Positions 42,825 through 52,106 of a stretch of DNA of 64,000 nt are shown piece by piece. A program made the position numbers and the translations under genes. The notes under the pieces were generated by a model. The model searched no databases, was not told the DNA's origin, and worked only from the letters and a program-made list of their open reading frames with translations. Position 1 is the stretch's first letter. Each line of letters opens with the position of its first letter. Source of the DNA: Dehalococcoidia bacterium (GTDB lineage: Bacteria; Chloroflexota; Dehalococcoidia; Bin125). The stretch is taken from the NCBI GenBank assembly GCA_022822855.1, contig JAJDYG010000033.1:62001-126000 (forward strand), written 5' to 3'.

Positions 42825-44660
42825 ATGGAACGGAACTATTGGTCACGGATGAAGCGGCAGCGGCTGAGCCGCCGCTCGCTGCTGAGCGCGAGCGCCCGGG
42901 CGGGCGTCGGCGCCGCAGGTTTGGCGCTCGTCGGTTGTGGTGACGACGATGACGACGACCAGCAGGCCGCAGCGCAGGCTCAACCGCAGCAGCAACAGGC
43001 CGACCAGCAGGCCATGCAGCAGCAGCAACAGGAGCAGTCCGCTGCTGAGGCGCAGGCAGAGCAGCAGGCTCAGCAACAAGCAGCCGCTCAGCAGCAGGCC
43101 CAGGCCCAACAGCAGGCCGTCGCCTCCTCCGGCGGCGTCTGGAAGCGTGGAAACACCTCCACCCCCAACTTCGTCCGCATTCCCCTGAACACCGCCGGCA
43201 ACAACACGGCGATCAATCAGAATGGCGGGCTCTTCAACCGCCTCACCCGCTGGAGCGGCCCCGTCGGCCTGCAGGACGACATCGGCAACATGCAGCGCAT
43301 GGTCGACCCCGACTTCTCTCCATCGCCCGACCTCGCCACATCGTGGGAACAGCCCGACAACGTTACCTACATCTTCACCGTCCGCGATGGCGTCACCTAT
43401 CACAGTGGGCGTGCATTCTCGGCTGAAGACGTTGCGTTCACGTACGAAGAACTGAAGAACCCCGAGGTTGGCGGCGGTGGTTCCCCGCTGCACCTGATGT
43501 CGGCCAATCTCGAGTCGGCTACGGCGCCGGATGCGACCACGGCAACGCTCAAGTTCAGGCAGCCCACCGGATATGTGTACACCCTGACCTCGTCGACGAA
43601 CATCGCCGACCGTGAGACCCTCGACCAGGTAACGGACGGCGTTCTGATCGGTACCGGCGCGTACTCGTTCGAGAACTACGACCCGAACCGTGGTTACGAT
43701 CTCGTCGCGTTCGAAGACCACTGGAATGGTCGCCCGATCATCGACCGGATCGAGTTCTCGATCTTCGCCGACAACTTGGCAATGGCGGCTGCCCTGGAGA
43801 CCGGTGATATCCACTCCCATTACGGTGTCCCGATCGGCAACCCGGAGGCCGAAGCACGGCTGATCGAGAGTCCGGACCACTATGGCCGCATTCACATCGG
43901 CGCCGGTGGCCGTGTCCTGCGCTTCCGCGCCGACTCGCCCCCGTTCCACGACAAGCGTGCTCGCCAAGGTGTGCTTCTGCTGGTGGACGGTGTGCGTATC
44001 ACGGAAGAGTTCGCGGGCACATTCGATGTCGCCGGCCGCCTGCCCTGGCAACCCGGCTCGCCCGCGTTCGACGCCGAACTGGACAAGCCCATCTACGACC
44101 CGGCCACGGCCCGGCAGTTGCTTGACGCGGCCGGTCTGGTTGACGCCGACGCAACTCTCCGCGCCGACGTCCTGCCCGAGCGTGTCGATGCTCCGGCGGT
44201 GGCGCAGTTGCTGCAGCAGGAATTGCTCCAACTGGGCGTCAACATGGAAGTGACCAACCGTGAGTACACGGAGATGATCACGCTCCAGACCACTGGCACT
44301 TTCGACCACATGATCATCGGCTTCGGCAACTGGGTGAAGCCTGGCGATCCCTCGGTAACCGTCCTCTTCGCTGATGCCTATGACGGCCGCATGAACGCGC
44401 CGGTGGGCGACGGCGAAACACCGCTGCGCGACCGCGCCGGTGTCCGTGAGGAGCTTGAGTGGCTCGACATGATTGAGGCCGCCAAGAACGGCACCTTCAT
44501 CGAGGAGTACGGGGACTGGCGAGTCTTCAACGAGAAGTACCTCGATGTTGCCTGGTCGAACGTCCTCTTCCGACAGTACGCCGGCAGTTGGAACACAAAC
44601 AACGTCGAAGTGGAATTCGACAGCGAGGGTTGGGTCTACGTCGAGTCGGCAACCGTTTAG
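42825..44660 (+). CDS. ABC transporter substrate-binding lipoprotein (family 5, Tat-exported)
   Basis: The 611-residue protein has the same leader as the gene at 17462: a twin-arginine signal (LSRRSLLSASARAG), lipobox LVGC, GDDDDDD and a Gln/Ala-rich linker to about residue 100. The family 5 binding domain follows, with TYHSGRAFSAEDVAFTYEEL and a late LLDAAGLVDADATL. The near-identical leader and the same downstream gene order point to a duplicated transporter with a new ligand: the two binding domains are only distantly alike. AGAAGGAGACTC precedes the ATG. Confidence 0.92.
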   Translation: MERNYWSRMKRQRLSRRSLLSASARAGVGAAGLALVGCGDDDDDDQQAAAQAQPQQQQADQQAMQQQQQEQSAAEAQAEQQAQQQAAAQQQAQAQQQAVASSGGVWKRGNTSTPNFVRIPLNTAGNNTAINQNGGLFNRLTRWSGPVGLQDDIGNMQRMVDPDFSPSPDLATSWEQPDNVTYIFTVRDGVTYHSGRAFSAEDVAFTYEELKNPEVGGGGSPLHLMSANLESATAPDATTATLKFRQPTGYVYTLTSSTNIADRETLDQVTDGVLIGTGAYSFENYDPNRGYDLVAFEDHWNGRPIIDRIEFSIFADNLAMAAALETGDIHSHYGVPIGNPEAEARLIESPDHYGRIHIGAGGRVLRFRADSPPFHDKRARQGVLLLVDGVRITEEFAGTFDVAGRLPWQPGSPAFDAELDKPIYDPATARQLLDAAGLVDADATLRADVLPERVDAPAVAQLLQQELLQLGVNMEVTNREYTEMITLQTTGTFDHMIIGFGNWVKPGDPSVTVLFADAYDGRMNAPVGDGETPLRDRAGVREELEWLDMIEAAKNGTFIEEYGDWRVFNEKYLDVAWSNVLFRQYAGSWNTNNVEVEFDSEGWVYVESATV

Positions 44661-44696
44661 GTCGCGGACAGACCAGCCCCTGAGTTTGATCCCCGC

Positions 44697-44728
44697 TGCG
44701 CCCCGCTCGGAAGTCCGAGCGGGGCGCA
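44697..44728 (+). promoter_or_regulatory. Strong stem-loop between binding protein and permease genes
   Basis: TGCGCCCCGCTCGG (44697-44710) pairs perfectly with CCGAGCGGGGCGCA (44715-44728) around AAGT. There is no T-tract after it. In binding-protein operons such hairpins commonly protect the 3' end of the binding-protein mRNA or partly stop transcription, giving more binding protein than permease. Confidence 0.7.
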
Positions 44729-44739
44729 GATGCTGAGTA

Positions 44740-45711
44740 TTGGCCCCGTCGTTGCAGTACATCTTCACCCGCCTCCTGACACAGCTCATCCCAACGCTCT
44801 TCGTTGCGTCGCTGTTGATCTTCGGAGCTGTTCGGTTGATCCCCGGTGATCCTGCGGTTGCTGCGTGTGGTGAGAATTCGGTCGGCACAAAGTGTCAGGA
44901 CGATTTGCGGGCGCTCTGGGGACTCGACCAGCCGTTCTTCGATCAATACGTCAGCTGGGTAGGAGGCATATTCCAGGGCGATTTCGGAATCTCCAATAAG
45001 GGGATCGAGGTCTGGGATGTCGTCGCGACCGCGTTCCCGGCATCAATGGAACTGACCCTGTTTGCGACGATCATTGGCTTTGGGCTGGGGCTGCTCCTTG
45101 GAATTCTCGCGGCGATCAATCGCGGTGGATTCTGGGACTATTTCGGATCCGTTTGGGCAGGCTGGAACATTGGTGTTCCGTCGTTCATTGCCGGGTTCTT
45201 TTATCTGATCATCTTTGCTGTTGCGCTCGATCTCTTGCCCTCCTTTGGGCGGGTTCCGATCACAGAGGACTTTGACCAGGCCCTCCTCCACTTGATCATG
45301 CCGGGTCTCGCGTTAGGCGGGATTGTCGCCGCACAGATTCTGCGATTCACCAGGCAATCAATGCTTGACACGCTGACAGAGGACTACATCCGTACCGCTC
45401 GCGCTAAAGGACTCCGGCACTCCATCGTGATTCTTCGGCACGCGTTGAAGCCGTCGCTGATTCCCGTCGTCACGATTATGGCCTTCAATTTTGCTGAAAT
45501 CCTCGGCGGAACGCTGATCATCGAATCGGTCTTTACCTGGCCCGGAATGGGCCGGGCGCTAGCTACGGCCGTCCGAGACCGTGACTACGCCATCATTCAG
45601 ATCATCACGATGCTGATCGTGGGGATCTTCATGCTTGTCTATCTGCTGATCGATGTCGCCTACGTTTCGCTCGACCCGCGAATTCGCATCGGCGCGAGGG
45701 CAGAGGGCTAA
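44740..45711 (+). CDS. ABC transporter permease, DppB type
   Basis: The 323-residue protein has six membrane segments. The N-terminus is YIFTRLLTQLIPTLFVASLL and the EAA loop EDYIRTARAKGLRHSIVILR, and it ends DPRIRIGARAEG. A start is not certain: TTG at 44740 gives the longest frame, but TTG at 44752 fits the family N-terminus equally well. Base composition here is lower in GC than in neighbouring genes. It pairs with the DppC-type permease 2 bp downstream. Confidence 0.9.
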   Translation: MAPSLQYIFTRLLTQLIPTLFVASLLIFGAVRLIPGDPAVAACGENSVGTKCQDDLRALWGLDQPFFDQYVSWVGGIFQGDFGISNKGIEVWDVVATAFPASMELTLFATIIGFGLGLLLGILAAINRGGFWDYFGSVWAGWNIGVPSFIAGFFYLIIFAVALDLLPSFGRVPITEDFDQALLHLIMPGLALGGIVAAQILRFTRQSMLDTLTEDYIRTARAKGLRHSIVILRHALKPSLIPVVTIMAFNFAEILGGTLIIESVFTWPGMGRALATAVRDRDYAIIQIITMLIVGIFMLVYLLIDVAYVSLDPRIRIGARAEG

Positions 45712-45713
45712 CC

Positions 45714-46616
45714 ATGGCTGCTCAAGCACCCCCTGTCACATTCAGTGAAGGGTATGCAGTGGTGCGCGTGTTGGCGACCGCTGGACGGGAGCTGAAAGGG
45801 ATCGCGTCCGAGCCGCGTGGCGCCGTGGCGCTCATCCTGCTCGGGGCGATTTTCTTCTTCGCCTTCATTTTCCCGCTGATCGATCCCACCGATCCCAACT
45901 GGTCCGAGAGAGGCGAAAAACTGCTGGGCCCTTCCTGGGGGCATCCATTCGGCACCGATCAACTCTCACGCGATCTGCTTGCGCGGGTCTCCGTTTCTGC
46001 TCGTCGCACGATTCTGACCGGCTTCAGCGCAGTGCTGGTCGGAATGTCCATAGGGATCACGGTTGGCTATGTGGCCGGTTGGGCCGGTCAGTTGGTAGAC
46101 ACCCTGGTTATGCGTGCGCTGGACGTGCTGATGTCGTTCCCTGGCCTCGTGCTGGCCATCGTGGTGTCGACCATTCTTGGAACCGGCTTGTTCTCGTTGG
46201 CCGTGGCCATCACGGTGTTCAATGTTCCCGTCACTGCGCGACTTGCTCGCGCCGGAGTGCTGCGTGAGCGCGAACGTGATTACGCCCTGGCAGCGCGCAC
46301 GTTAGGGGCTTCCGGACGTCGTGTTCTCTTTCGCCACGTGGCTGTGAACACATTCGGCGCCTTCGCGGTCCAGCTACCTATCGCCTTCGTCGCCTCGGTG
46401 CTTGCGATGGCCGCGTTGAACTTTCTCGGCGTGGGCATCCAGCTGCCGAATGCCACGCTGGGCACGATGCTGCGAGAGGCTCAGCAGTACATGCAACCAG
46501 CTCCGCACTTCGTGATCTTTACCGCCGTAGTGCTGGCGGTCCTGATGATCGGCCTGAACTTCCTCAGCGATGTCCTGTCAGAGCGCCTCGATCCCGTCCG
46601 CCGCCGACGGGTCTGA
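45714..46616 (+). CDS. ABC transporter permease, DppC type
   Basis: The 300-residue protein has the DppC marker HPFGTDQLSRDLLARV after the first membrane segment, and the EAA loop RERDYALAARTLGASGRRVL. It ends LSDVLSERLDPVRRRRV. It starts 2 bp after the partner's stop. As in the cluster at 17462-21257, no ATPase gene follows: the next gene is an aldolase 57 bp on. Confidence 0.9.
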   Translation: MAAQAPPVTFSEGYAVVRVLATAGRELKGIASEPRGAVALILLGAIFFFAFIFPLIDPTDPNWSERGEKLLGPSWGHPFGTDQLSRDLLARVSVSARRTILTGFSAVLVGMSIGITVGYVAGWAGQLVDTLVMRALDVLMSFPGLVLAIVVSTILGTGLFSLAVAITVFNVPVTARLARAGVLRERERDYALAARTLGASGRRVLFRHVAVNTFGAFAVQLPIAFVASVLAMAALNFLGVGIQLPNATLGTMLREAQQYMQPAPHFVIFTAVVLAVLMIGLNFLSDVLSERLDPVRRRRV

Positions 46617-46673
46617 GTCGCGTCTACCCTGTTCCGCGAACCGCAACTGAATCCTCGACCAAGGAGACGACCT

Positions 46674-47477
46674 ATGGCCGTGCTTGCCAACACCTTCCGC
46701 GAAAAACTCGACGCCGGCGAACCGACGATCGGCACCCACTTCCTCTTCAACGACCCCGATATCGCCGAGCTGATCGGCGACACCGGCCAGTTCGACTACG
46801 GCGAGTACGTCGCCGAGTACTCGACCTTCGACATGAAGACGCTCTACCACCTCGCCCGAGCAGCGCAGTGCGGCAACCTGCCCCTGATGATCAAGCTGGA
46901 CCAGGCCAACCAGACCTTCTGGGCCCAGGCTGCCCTCGGGGCCGGCTTCAAGTCGATGCTCTACACCGATATCCGCACGCCCGAAGACGTCGACCTCGCG
47001 ATGCAGGCCATCCGACCCGACAAGCCGGGCACGCTCGGTGAACTGGGCGGACACATGGGCGTCAAGACGCGTCGGCCCGCGCTTGCCGGCTACGCGGCTG
47101 GCGACTACGGCGCGGACCTCGACGGCATCGTCACCGTGATCATGATCGAGAAGCGCGTCGCCCTCGACGACATCGACGCCATCCTCGAGCGCGCTGCCGA
47201 ACTCGGCGTCGACATGACTCAGTGGGGACCCAGCGACTACGGATTCTCGTTCGACCAGCGACCCAATCCCGAGGAGATTCGCGAGGCGGAGGAGAAGGTG
47301 ATCGCCAAGTCGCTGGAGTACAACGTCGCGCCGCGCATCGAGATCGGCGCGGTCGAGCAAGCCCAGCGCTACCTCGACCTCGGTGTCAAGCACTTCTGCA
47401 TCGGTTGGGACCGCTTCCTGCTCAACCAGGGCTACACGGAGCTCGGCCGAGGCCTGCGCGAACTCATGGATTCCTAG
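46674..47477 (+). CDS. HpcH/HpaI aldolase family protein
   Basis: The 267-residue protein opens with LDAGEPTIGTHFLFNDPDIAELIG, the usual start of the HpcH/HpaI family. The metal-binding Glu is in VIMIEKRVALDDID and the Asp in GPSDYGFS. The C-terminal region is longer than in HpaI (EEIREAEEKVIAKSLEYNV). It would carry out a retro-aldol cleavage of a hydroxy-keto acid. AGGAGACGACCT precedes the ATG. The amidohydrolase follows after 13 bp, so the two are probably co-expressed. Confidence 0.82.
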   Translation: MAVLANTFREKLDAGEPTIGTHFLFNDPDIAELIGDTGQFDYGEYVAEYSTFDMKTLYHLARAAQCGNLPLMIKLDQANQTFWAQAALGAGFKSMLYTDIRTPEDVDLAMQAIRPDKPGTLGELGGHMGVKTRRPALAGYAAGDYGADLDGIVTVIMIEKRVALDDIDAILERAAELGVDMTQWGPSDYGFSFDQRPNPEEIREAEEKVIAKSLEYNVAPRIEIGAVEQAQRYLDLGVKHFCIGWDRFLLNQGYTELGRGLRELMDS

Positions 47478-47490
47478 GAAGACACTCATC

Positions 47491-48510
47491 ATGGTCACCA
47501 ACAACTTCGACTGGCTCGCCACCAACCAGGAACCCGCCGTCGACCCCGATCAGAAGATCATCGACCCGCACCACCACCTCTGGGACGCGCGCCCTGACGG
47601 TCCGCGCCTGCGTTACTTCCTCGATGAGTTACTGGAGGACACGAAGGACCTCAACGTTCGCCAGACGGTCTTCATCGAGTGCGGCGCGATGTACAACGCC
47701 GACGCCCCAGCCGCGATGGCGCCCGTCGGCGAGACCGAGTACGTCGCCGGAGTCTCAGCCCAGAGCGCCAGTGGTCTCTACGGAGAGATCCGCGCCTGCG
47801 CAGGCATCGTCAGCCACGCCGACCTGCTGCTGGGCGCCGCCGTCGGCGTGGTGCTCGACGCGCACATGGCGACCAGCGACCGCTTTCGCGGCATCCGGCA
47901 CCACGCCAGCTGGGACGCGTCGCCCGACGTGCCCAACTCGCGCATCGTCGAGATCCCGCACATCTATCTGAATGAGAGCTACCGCGAGGGCTTCGCCGAA
48001 CTTGGCAAGCGCGGACTCAGCTTCGAGGCCTGGCTCTACCATCCGCAGATTCCCGAGCTGACTGACCTCGCCCGCGCCTTCCCCGACACCACGATCATTC
48101 TCAACCACCTCGGCGGACCGTTGGGCGTGGGTCCGTACGCCGGCACGCACGACGAGTACTTCCCCGACTGGCGCGATTCAATCTCAGAGTTGGCCACCTG
48201 CGAGAACGTCGTCGCCAAGGTCGGCGGTATCCAGATGGTGGTCAACGGACTCGGCTGGGAGCAGATGGAGCGGGCGCCCTCGTCGGACGAGCTGCTAGCG
48301 GTCAACCGCCGCTGGTACGAGCACACAATCCAGTCGTTCGGCCCCGACCGCTGCATGTTCGAGAGCAACTTCCCGGTCGACAAGGTCTGCTGCAGCTACA
48401 CGAACATGTACAACCAGTTCTTCAAGCTCGTCGCCGACTACCCGCAGGACGAGAAGGACCAGATGTTCCACGACACGGCCCTTCGCGTCTACCGCCTCGA
48501 TCCGCACTAG
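47491..48510 (+). CDS. Amidohydrolase family (metal-dependent lactonase-like) protein
   Basis: The 339-residue protein has an N-terminal IIDPHHHLWDARPDG, the HxH metal motif of amidohydrolase_2/lactonase enzymes, and RGIRHHASWD. HLGGPLG follows on a later strand, and a C-terminal FESNFPVDK, where many homologues have GSDWP, carries no Asp. It may hydrolyse a lactone or amide. It lies just after the aldolase in the same run, which suggests sequential steps. It is only distantly related to the metal-site-altered protein at 39325. Confidence 0.83.
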   Translation: MVTNNFDWLATNQEPAVDPDQKIIDPHHHLWDARPDGPRLRYFLDELLEDTKDLNVRQTVFIECGAMYNADAPAAMAPVGETEYVAGVSAQSASGLYGEIRACAGIVSHADLLLGAAVGVVLDAHMATSDRFRGIRHHASWDASPDVPNSRIVEIPHIYLNESYREGFAELGKRGLSFEAWLYHPQIPELTDLARAFPDTTIILNHLGGPLGVGPYAGTHDEYFPDWRDSISELATCENVVAKVGGIQMVVNGLGWEQMERAPSSDELLAVNRRWYEHTIQSFGPDRCMFESNFPVDKVCCSYTNMYNQFFKLVADYPQDEKDQMFHDTALRVYRLDPH

Positions 48511-48544
48511 CTTGAGGACCACCAAGCACTCCCCAATGTTCTTT

Positions 48545-48660
48545 TCTCCCCCCGCGCAGCGGGGGGAGATGTCACGAAGTGACAGAGGGGGGCGCCCGCC
48601 GATTGCGATCGCCTCGCGAGCCCCTCACCCGCTTCGCGGGAGCTCCCCCTAGGAGGGGGA
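48545..48660. repeat. Two C-rich palindromic repeats in opposite orientation
   Basis: CTCCCCCCGCGCAGCGGGGG with GATGTCACGAAGTGACAGAG (48545-48592) is the clearest full copy of the C-rich family. CCCCTCACCCGCTTCGCGGG, then AGCTCCCCCTAGGAGGGGGA (48621-48660) is an inverted variant. Together they fill most of the 234-bp gap. Confidence 0.8.
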
Positions 48661-48744
48661 GCAAATGTTGGGGACAGCTGCGAACGGCAATGGATTCTCA
48701 CCTACCATTCTCGAACCAACGTGACCCGAACAGGAACGAGTCTC

Positions 48745-49704
48745 ATGCCCACCATCGTCCAGGCCGTACCGATCGAAGATGAACTACACGACATGCTCGC
48801 GGAAGTCGGCGACGTCCGCGTCGTCGACGGGCGAGATCGCGGCGCATTTCTCGAAGCCGTCAAGGGCGCAGACGGAGTGCTGCTGTCGCCGCTCGTCAAG
48901 ATCGACCAGCAGGTCGTCGACCTTGCCCCCAACCTCAAGGTCGTCGCCACCACCTCGGTCGGCTTCGATGCCTTCGACGTGCCCTTCCTGACCGGCAACG
49001 GCATCGCGCTCTGTAACACCCCCGGCGTGCTCAGCGCCGCCGTCGCCGACCTGACCATGGCCTTCCTGCTCATGCTCTCGAGGCACCTGATGGAGTTCGA
49101 GGCCTACAACCGCTCTGGCGGCTGGGGCCGCCGCGAGCCCTATCCAGCGCTTGCCAACGACCCTCTGGGCAAGACGATCGGCATCGTCGGCTTCGGCCGA
49201 ATCGGCCAGGAAGTCGCCCGCCGAGCCAACTTCGCCGGCATGAAAGTCGTCTGGTACGACATCTACGACAACCCGCCCGCAGACGCACCGCCGGCCGAGA
49301 AGCGCAGCCTCGACGAACTGCTGGCCGAGTCCGACTTCGTCAGCGTCCACACCGACCTCAACCAGTCGTCACGCCACATGATCGGGGCCCGTGAGATCGC
49401 CTTGATGAAGCCGACCGCCTACCTGATCAACACATCGCGGGGCCCGGCCGTCGATCAGAAAGCCCTGCACGACGCGTTGGTCGCGAACCGGATCGCCGGA
49501 GCCGGCCTCGACGTCCTTGAAGACGAGCCGCCCGATCCCGACGAGCCGATCGTCAAGCTGCCCAACGTGATCAGCTTCCCTCACATCGGAACCGCCACCG
49601 AAGAGACCCGCTACGCCATGAGGGCTTTGGCAACCCGGAACGTCGTCAACGTCGTCACCGGACAAACCCCGGAAGCAATCGTCAATCCCGAGGTGTTGGG
49701 CTAA
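48745..49704 (+). CDS. D-isomer-specific 2-hydroxyacid dehydrogenase family protein
   Basis: The 319-residue protein has the NAD-binding fingerprint GFGRIGQEVARRANFAGM. The catalytic residues are Arg in NTSRGPAVD, Glu in LEDEPPDP and His in FPHIGTA. It is close to glyoxylate/hydroxypyruvate reductases. The ATG at 48745 has AGGAACGAG upstream and was preferred over a GTG eight codons earlier. It is the second member of the family in the window; the two are not close duplicates. Confidence 0.88.
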   Translation: MPTIVQAVPIEDELHDMLAEVGDVRVVDGRDRGAFLEAVKGADGVLLSPLVKIDQQVVDLAPNLKVVATTSVGFDAFDVPFLTGNGIALCNTPGVLSAAVADLTMAFLLMLSRHLMEFEAYNRSGGWGRREPYPALANDPLGKTIGIVGFGRIGQEVARRANFAGMKVVWYDIYDNPPADAPPAEKRSLDELLAESDFVSVHTDLNQSSRHMIGAREIALMKPTAYLINTSRGPAVDQKALHDALVANRIAGAGLDVLEDEPPDPDEPIVKLPNVISFPHIGTATEETRYAMRALATRNVVNVVTGQTPEAIVNPEVLG

Positions 49705-49986
49705 CAACGATCCAAGAGCACCAATCTCCGCCCTCTTTGCTCCCCCTCGCAGGGGGAGCTCCCGCGAAGCGGGTGAGGGGTCCCTCAGCGCGGACTATGG
49801 GATCAGCCGGGGACGGCTCGGGGTCTCCATGGTCCATTGGGACACTCTCGGTAGCCGCGTCACAACTCCCCTTGCGAGAGACCGGGGGCACTACCGGCGC
49901 TCCGTGGATGTGCGTACGTCCCCTTCCGCGCACACCGCTATCCTCAATCTCGTACGCACCCCGCACCCGACAGAACGGACTGACCC
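49705..49986. other. Intergenic region with a C-rich palindrome
   Basis: The palindrome GCTCCCCCTCGCAGGGGGAG, then CTCCCGCGAAGCGGGTGAGG lies at 49739-49780, the mirror image of the second repeat at 48621-48660. The remaining 200 bp contain no convincing gene or promoter. Confidence 0.6.
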
Positions 49987-51240
49987 ATGTCCTGGCGACC
50001 CAAGCGCATGAAATTCGGACTCTTCCTCGCCCCCTTCCACAGCGTCGGCGAGCATCCCACACTGGCACTTCAGCGCGACGTGGAGCTGATCGAGCACCTC
50101 GACGATCTTGGCTACGACGAAGCCTGGATCGGCGAGCACCATTCCTTCGCCCGCGAGATCATCTCCAACCCGATGATCTTCATCGCCGCTCTCGCCGAGC
50201 GGACCAAGCACATCAAGCTCGGCACCGGCGTCGTCTCGCTGCCCTACCACAACCCGCTGATGATCGCCGACGACCTGCTCCAGCTCGACCACATGACTCG
50301 CGGTCGCGTGATGCTCGGCGTCGGACCCGGCGCGCTCACCTCCGACGCGGTGCAGATGGGCATCGAGCCCACGACCCAGCGCAAGCGCATGGCCGAGGCC
50401 TTTGATGCCATCGTCCAACTCGCTCGCGATGAAGAGCCGGTCTCGATCGAGACCGACTGGTTCTCCCTGACCGAAGCTCGCTTGCAGATGGCCTGGTACT
50501 CCGATCCGCATCCGGAGCTCGCCGTTGCCGTAATCCTCACGCCGTCCGGACCGCAACTCGCCGGAAAGCACGGCGCCAGCCTGCTCTCCGTTGCCGGCGC
50601 GGACTCCGAAGGCATGAAGCAGGTCTGGGACTGGTACGAAGAGGCCGCCACCGAAAACGGCCACGAGGTCTCGCGCAAGAACTGGCGCGTGGTCACCGCG
50701 ATCCACATCGCCGAGACTCGCGCCCAGGCAATCGATGACGTCCGCGCCGGATTCCTCAAGCGCGCCTACGTCGGCGACGTCCGCGACCCTGGCCGCCGCG
50801 GCGGCATCGCCCTGCAGATGGCCGACACGATCGAGGAAGCGATCGACAAGAACATGGTCATCGTCGGTTCGCCCGACGACGCCGTCGACCAGATCGAGGC
50901 GATGCACGACCGCTCCGGCGGCATCGGCGGACTCCTCGGCATGCACCACGAATGGGCCTCGACCGACGCCACCAAGCGCAGCTTCGAACTGCTCATGCGC
51001 TACGTCGCGCCCAGGTACCAGGGCCAACTCGACCGACTCGTCGCGTCGCGAGATTTCGTCGAGGATCGCCAACTCGACATCTTCGGTGCCGGACAGAAAG
51101 CGATGGCCAAGGCCTTCGCCGACGCCGGCAAGGAACTCCCCGAAGCCTTCAAACAGGCCGCCGCAGAGCGAGCCGCCCTCTCCAGCAACGGAGCTGCTCC
51201 CGCCGAGGCTGAGGCCGAAGCCGAACCCGTCGCCGACTAG
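49987..51240 (+). CDS. LLM-class flavin-dependent oxidoreductase
   Basis: The 417-residue protein is a luciferase-like barrel of the longer alkanal monooxygenase-like group. It reads FGLFLAPFHSVGEHPTLALQ, then LDDLGYDEAWIGEHHS, LGTGVVSLPYHNPLMIADDL and RGRVMLGVGPGALTSDAVQM. It would use reduced flavin to oxygenate an organic substrate. The C-terminus ends in an Ala/Glu-rich tail of about 20 residues. An ATG seven codons later (MKFGLFLAPF) may be the true start. It is unlike the tandem pair at 12889-15026. Confidence 0.88.
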   Translation: MSWRPKRMKFGLFLAPFHSVGEHPTLALQRDVELIEHLDDLGYDEAWIGEHHSFAREIISNPMIFIAALAERTKHIKLGTGVVSLPYHNPLMIADDLLQLDHMTRGRVMLGVGPGALTSDAVQMGIEPTTQRKRMAEAFDAIVQLARDEEPVSIETDWFSLTEARLQMAWYSDPHPELAVAVILTPSGPQLAGKHGASLLSVAGADSEGMKQVWDWYEEAATENGHEVSRKNWRVVTAIHIAETRAQAIDDVRAGFLKRAYVGDVRDPGRRGGIALQMADTIEEAIDKNMVIVGSPDDAVDQIEAMHDRSGGIGGLLGMHHEWASTDATKRSFELLMRYVAPRYQGQLDRLVASRDFVEDRQLDIFGAGQKAMAKAFADAGKELPEAFKQAAAERAALSSNGAAPAEAEAEAEPVAD

Positions 51241-51250
51241 CACCCTGTTA

Positions 51251-51367
51251 CTCCCCCCTCAAGGGGAGAGATGGCCCGCGCGTCATCTCCCCAACCTTGA
51301 CGGGGAGATGTCCCACCTATCCCTTTTCTCCCCCCTTTGGGGGGAGATGCCGAAGGCAGAGGGGGGC
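51251..51367. repeat. C-rich palindromic repeats
   Basis: A degenerate pair (about 51251-51310, ending CTTGACGGGGAGATG) is followed by a full copy, TCTCCCCCCTTTGGGGGGAG with ATGCCGAAGGCAGAGGGGGG (51327-51367). They fill the gap before the thiamine pyrophosphokinase gene and leave only 20 bp for its ribosome-binding region. Confidence 0.75.
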
Positions 51368-51387
51368 GACTCCCGAAGGCGCCAAAG

Positions 51388-52053
51388 ATGCAAGCCGTCG
51401 TCGCCCTCTCCGGCGAGATCCACGACTCCCCACTCGTCCGCAGCGCCCTCGACGGAGCAGGACTGATCGTCGCCGCCGACGCCGGAGCCAGCCGACTGCG
51501 ACAACTCGGCCTCCTTCCCCACGTCGTGATCGGCGACCTCGACTCCCTCCAGGGCGACGAACTCTTCCACCTCAAGTCCGTCGGCGTCGAGTTCTCGTCG
51601 CACCCCGATCCCGAACAACGCACCGACGGCGACGTCGCCATCGAGTACGCGCTCCAGCGCGGCGCAACCAGCATCATCGTCGTCGGACTCTTCGGGGGAC
51701 CGCGCTACGACCACGCCGTCGCTAACCTCTACCTGCTCACGCACCCGAACCTGCGACAGATTCCCACCTGGACCGTCGACGGCTGGACCGCCCTCACCGT
51801 CCTCAACGGAGACGGTGTCTCCCAAGCGCACCTCCACGGCCAGATCGGAGACTACGTAACGATCACCGCCGTCAGCGAGACCGTCGAAGGAATCACCACC
51901 GTCGGCCTCAAATGGCCCCTCTCCGACGCCACCTTCAGCCGAGGCTTGAACGAAGGAACCTCAAACGAACTGATCAACGACCGCGCCATGATCCAGATCA
52001 CGGCCGGCACCGCATTCGCCTCCCACCACTTCCGTAACCAGAGCCTGCCGTAG
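51388..52053 (+). CDS. thiN: Thiamine pyrophosphokinase
   Basis: The 221-residue protein matches thiamine pyrophosphokinase, which converts thiamine to thiamine diphosphate with ATP. Conserved pieces are IVAADAGASRLRQLGLLPHV, IGDLDSL, PDPEQRTDGDVAIEYAL and GLFGGPRYDHAVANL; these hold the catalytic acidic residues. The C-terminal beta domain (SNELINDRAMIQI) is the thiamine-binding part. The start was placed after the palindrome at the ATG that matches the family N-terminus. No other thiamine genes are near. Confidence 0.88.
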   Translation: MQAVVALSGEIHDSPLVRSALDGAGLIVAADAGASRLRQLGLLPHVVIGDLDSLQGDELFHLKSVGVEFSSHPDPEQRTDGDVAIEYALQRGATSIIVVGLFGGPRYDHAVANLYLLTHPNLRQIPTWTVDGWTALTVLNGDGVSQAHLHGQIGDYVTITAVSETVEGITTVGLKWPLSDATFSRGLNEGTSNELINDRAMIQITAGTAFASHHFRNQSLP

Positions 52054-52060
52054 GTTTCCG

Positions 52061-52081
52061 GTCTCCGGTTCATTCGGGGAC
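52061..52081. repeat. Single gtcccc palindrome between convergent genes
   Basis: GTCTCCGGTTCATTCGGGGA is a slightly decayed member of the family seen at 2762, 22930 and 53852. It lies in the 53-bp gap between the converging thiN and metallo-hydrolase genes, a position suited to stopping transcription. Confidence 0.6.
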
Positions 52082-52106
52082 CCGCTCGGCGGCGAAGACG
52101 CGACAC

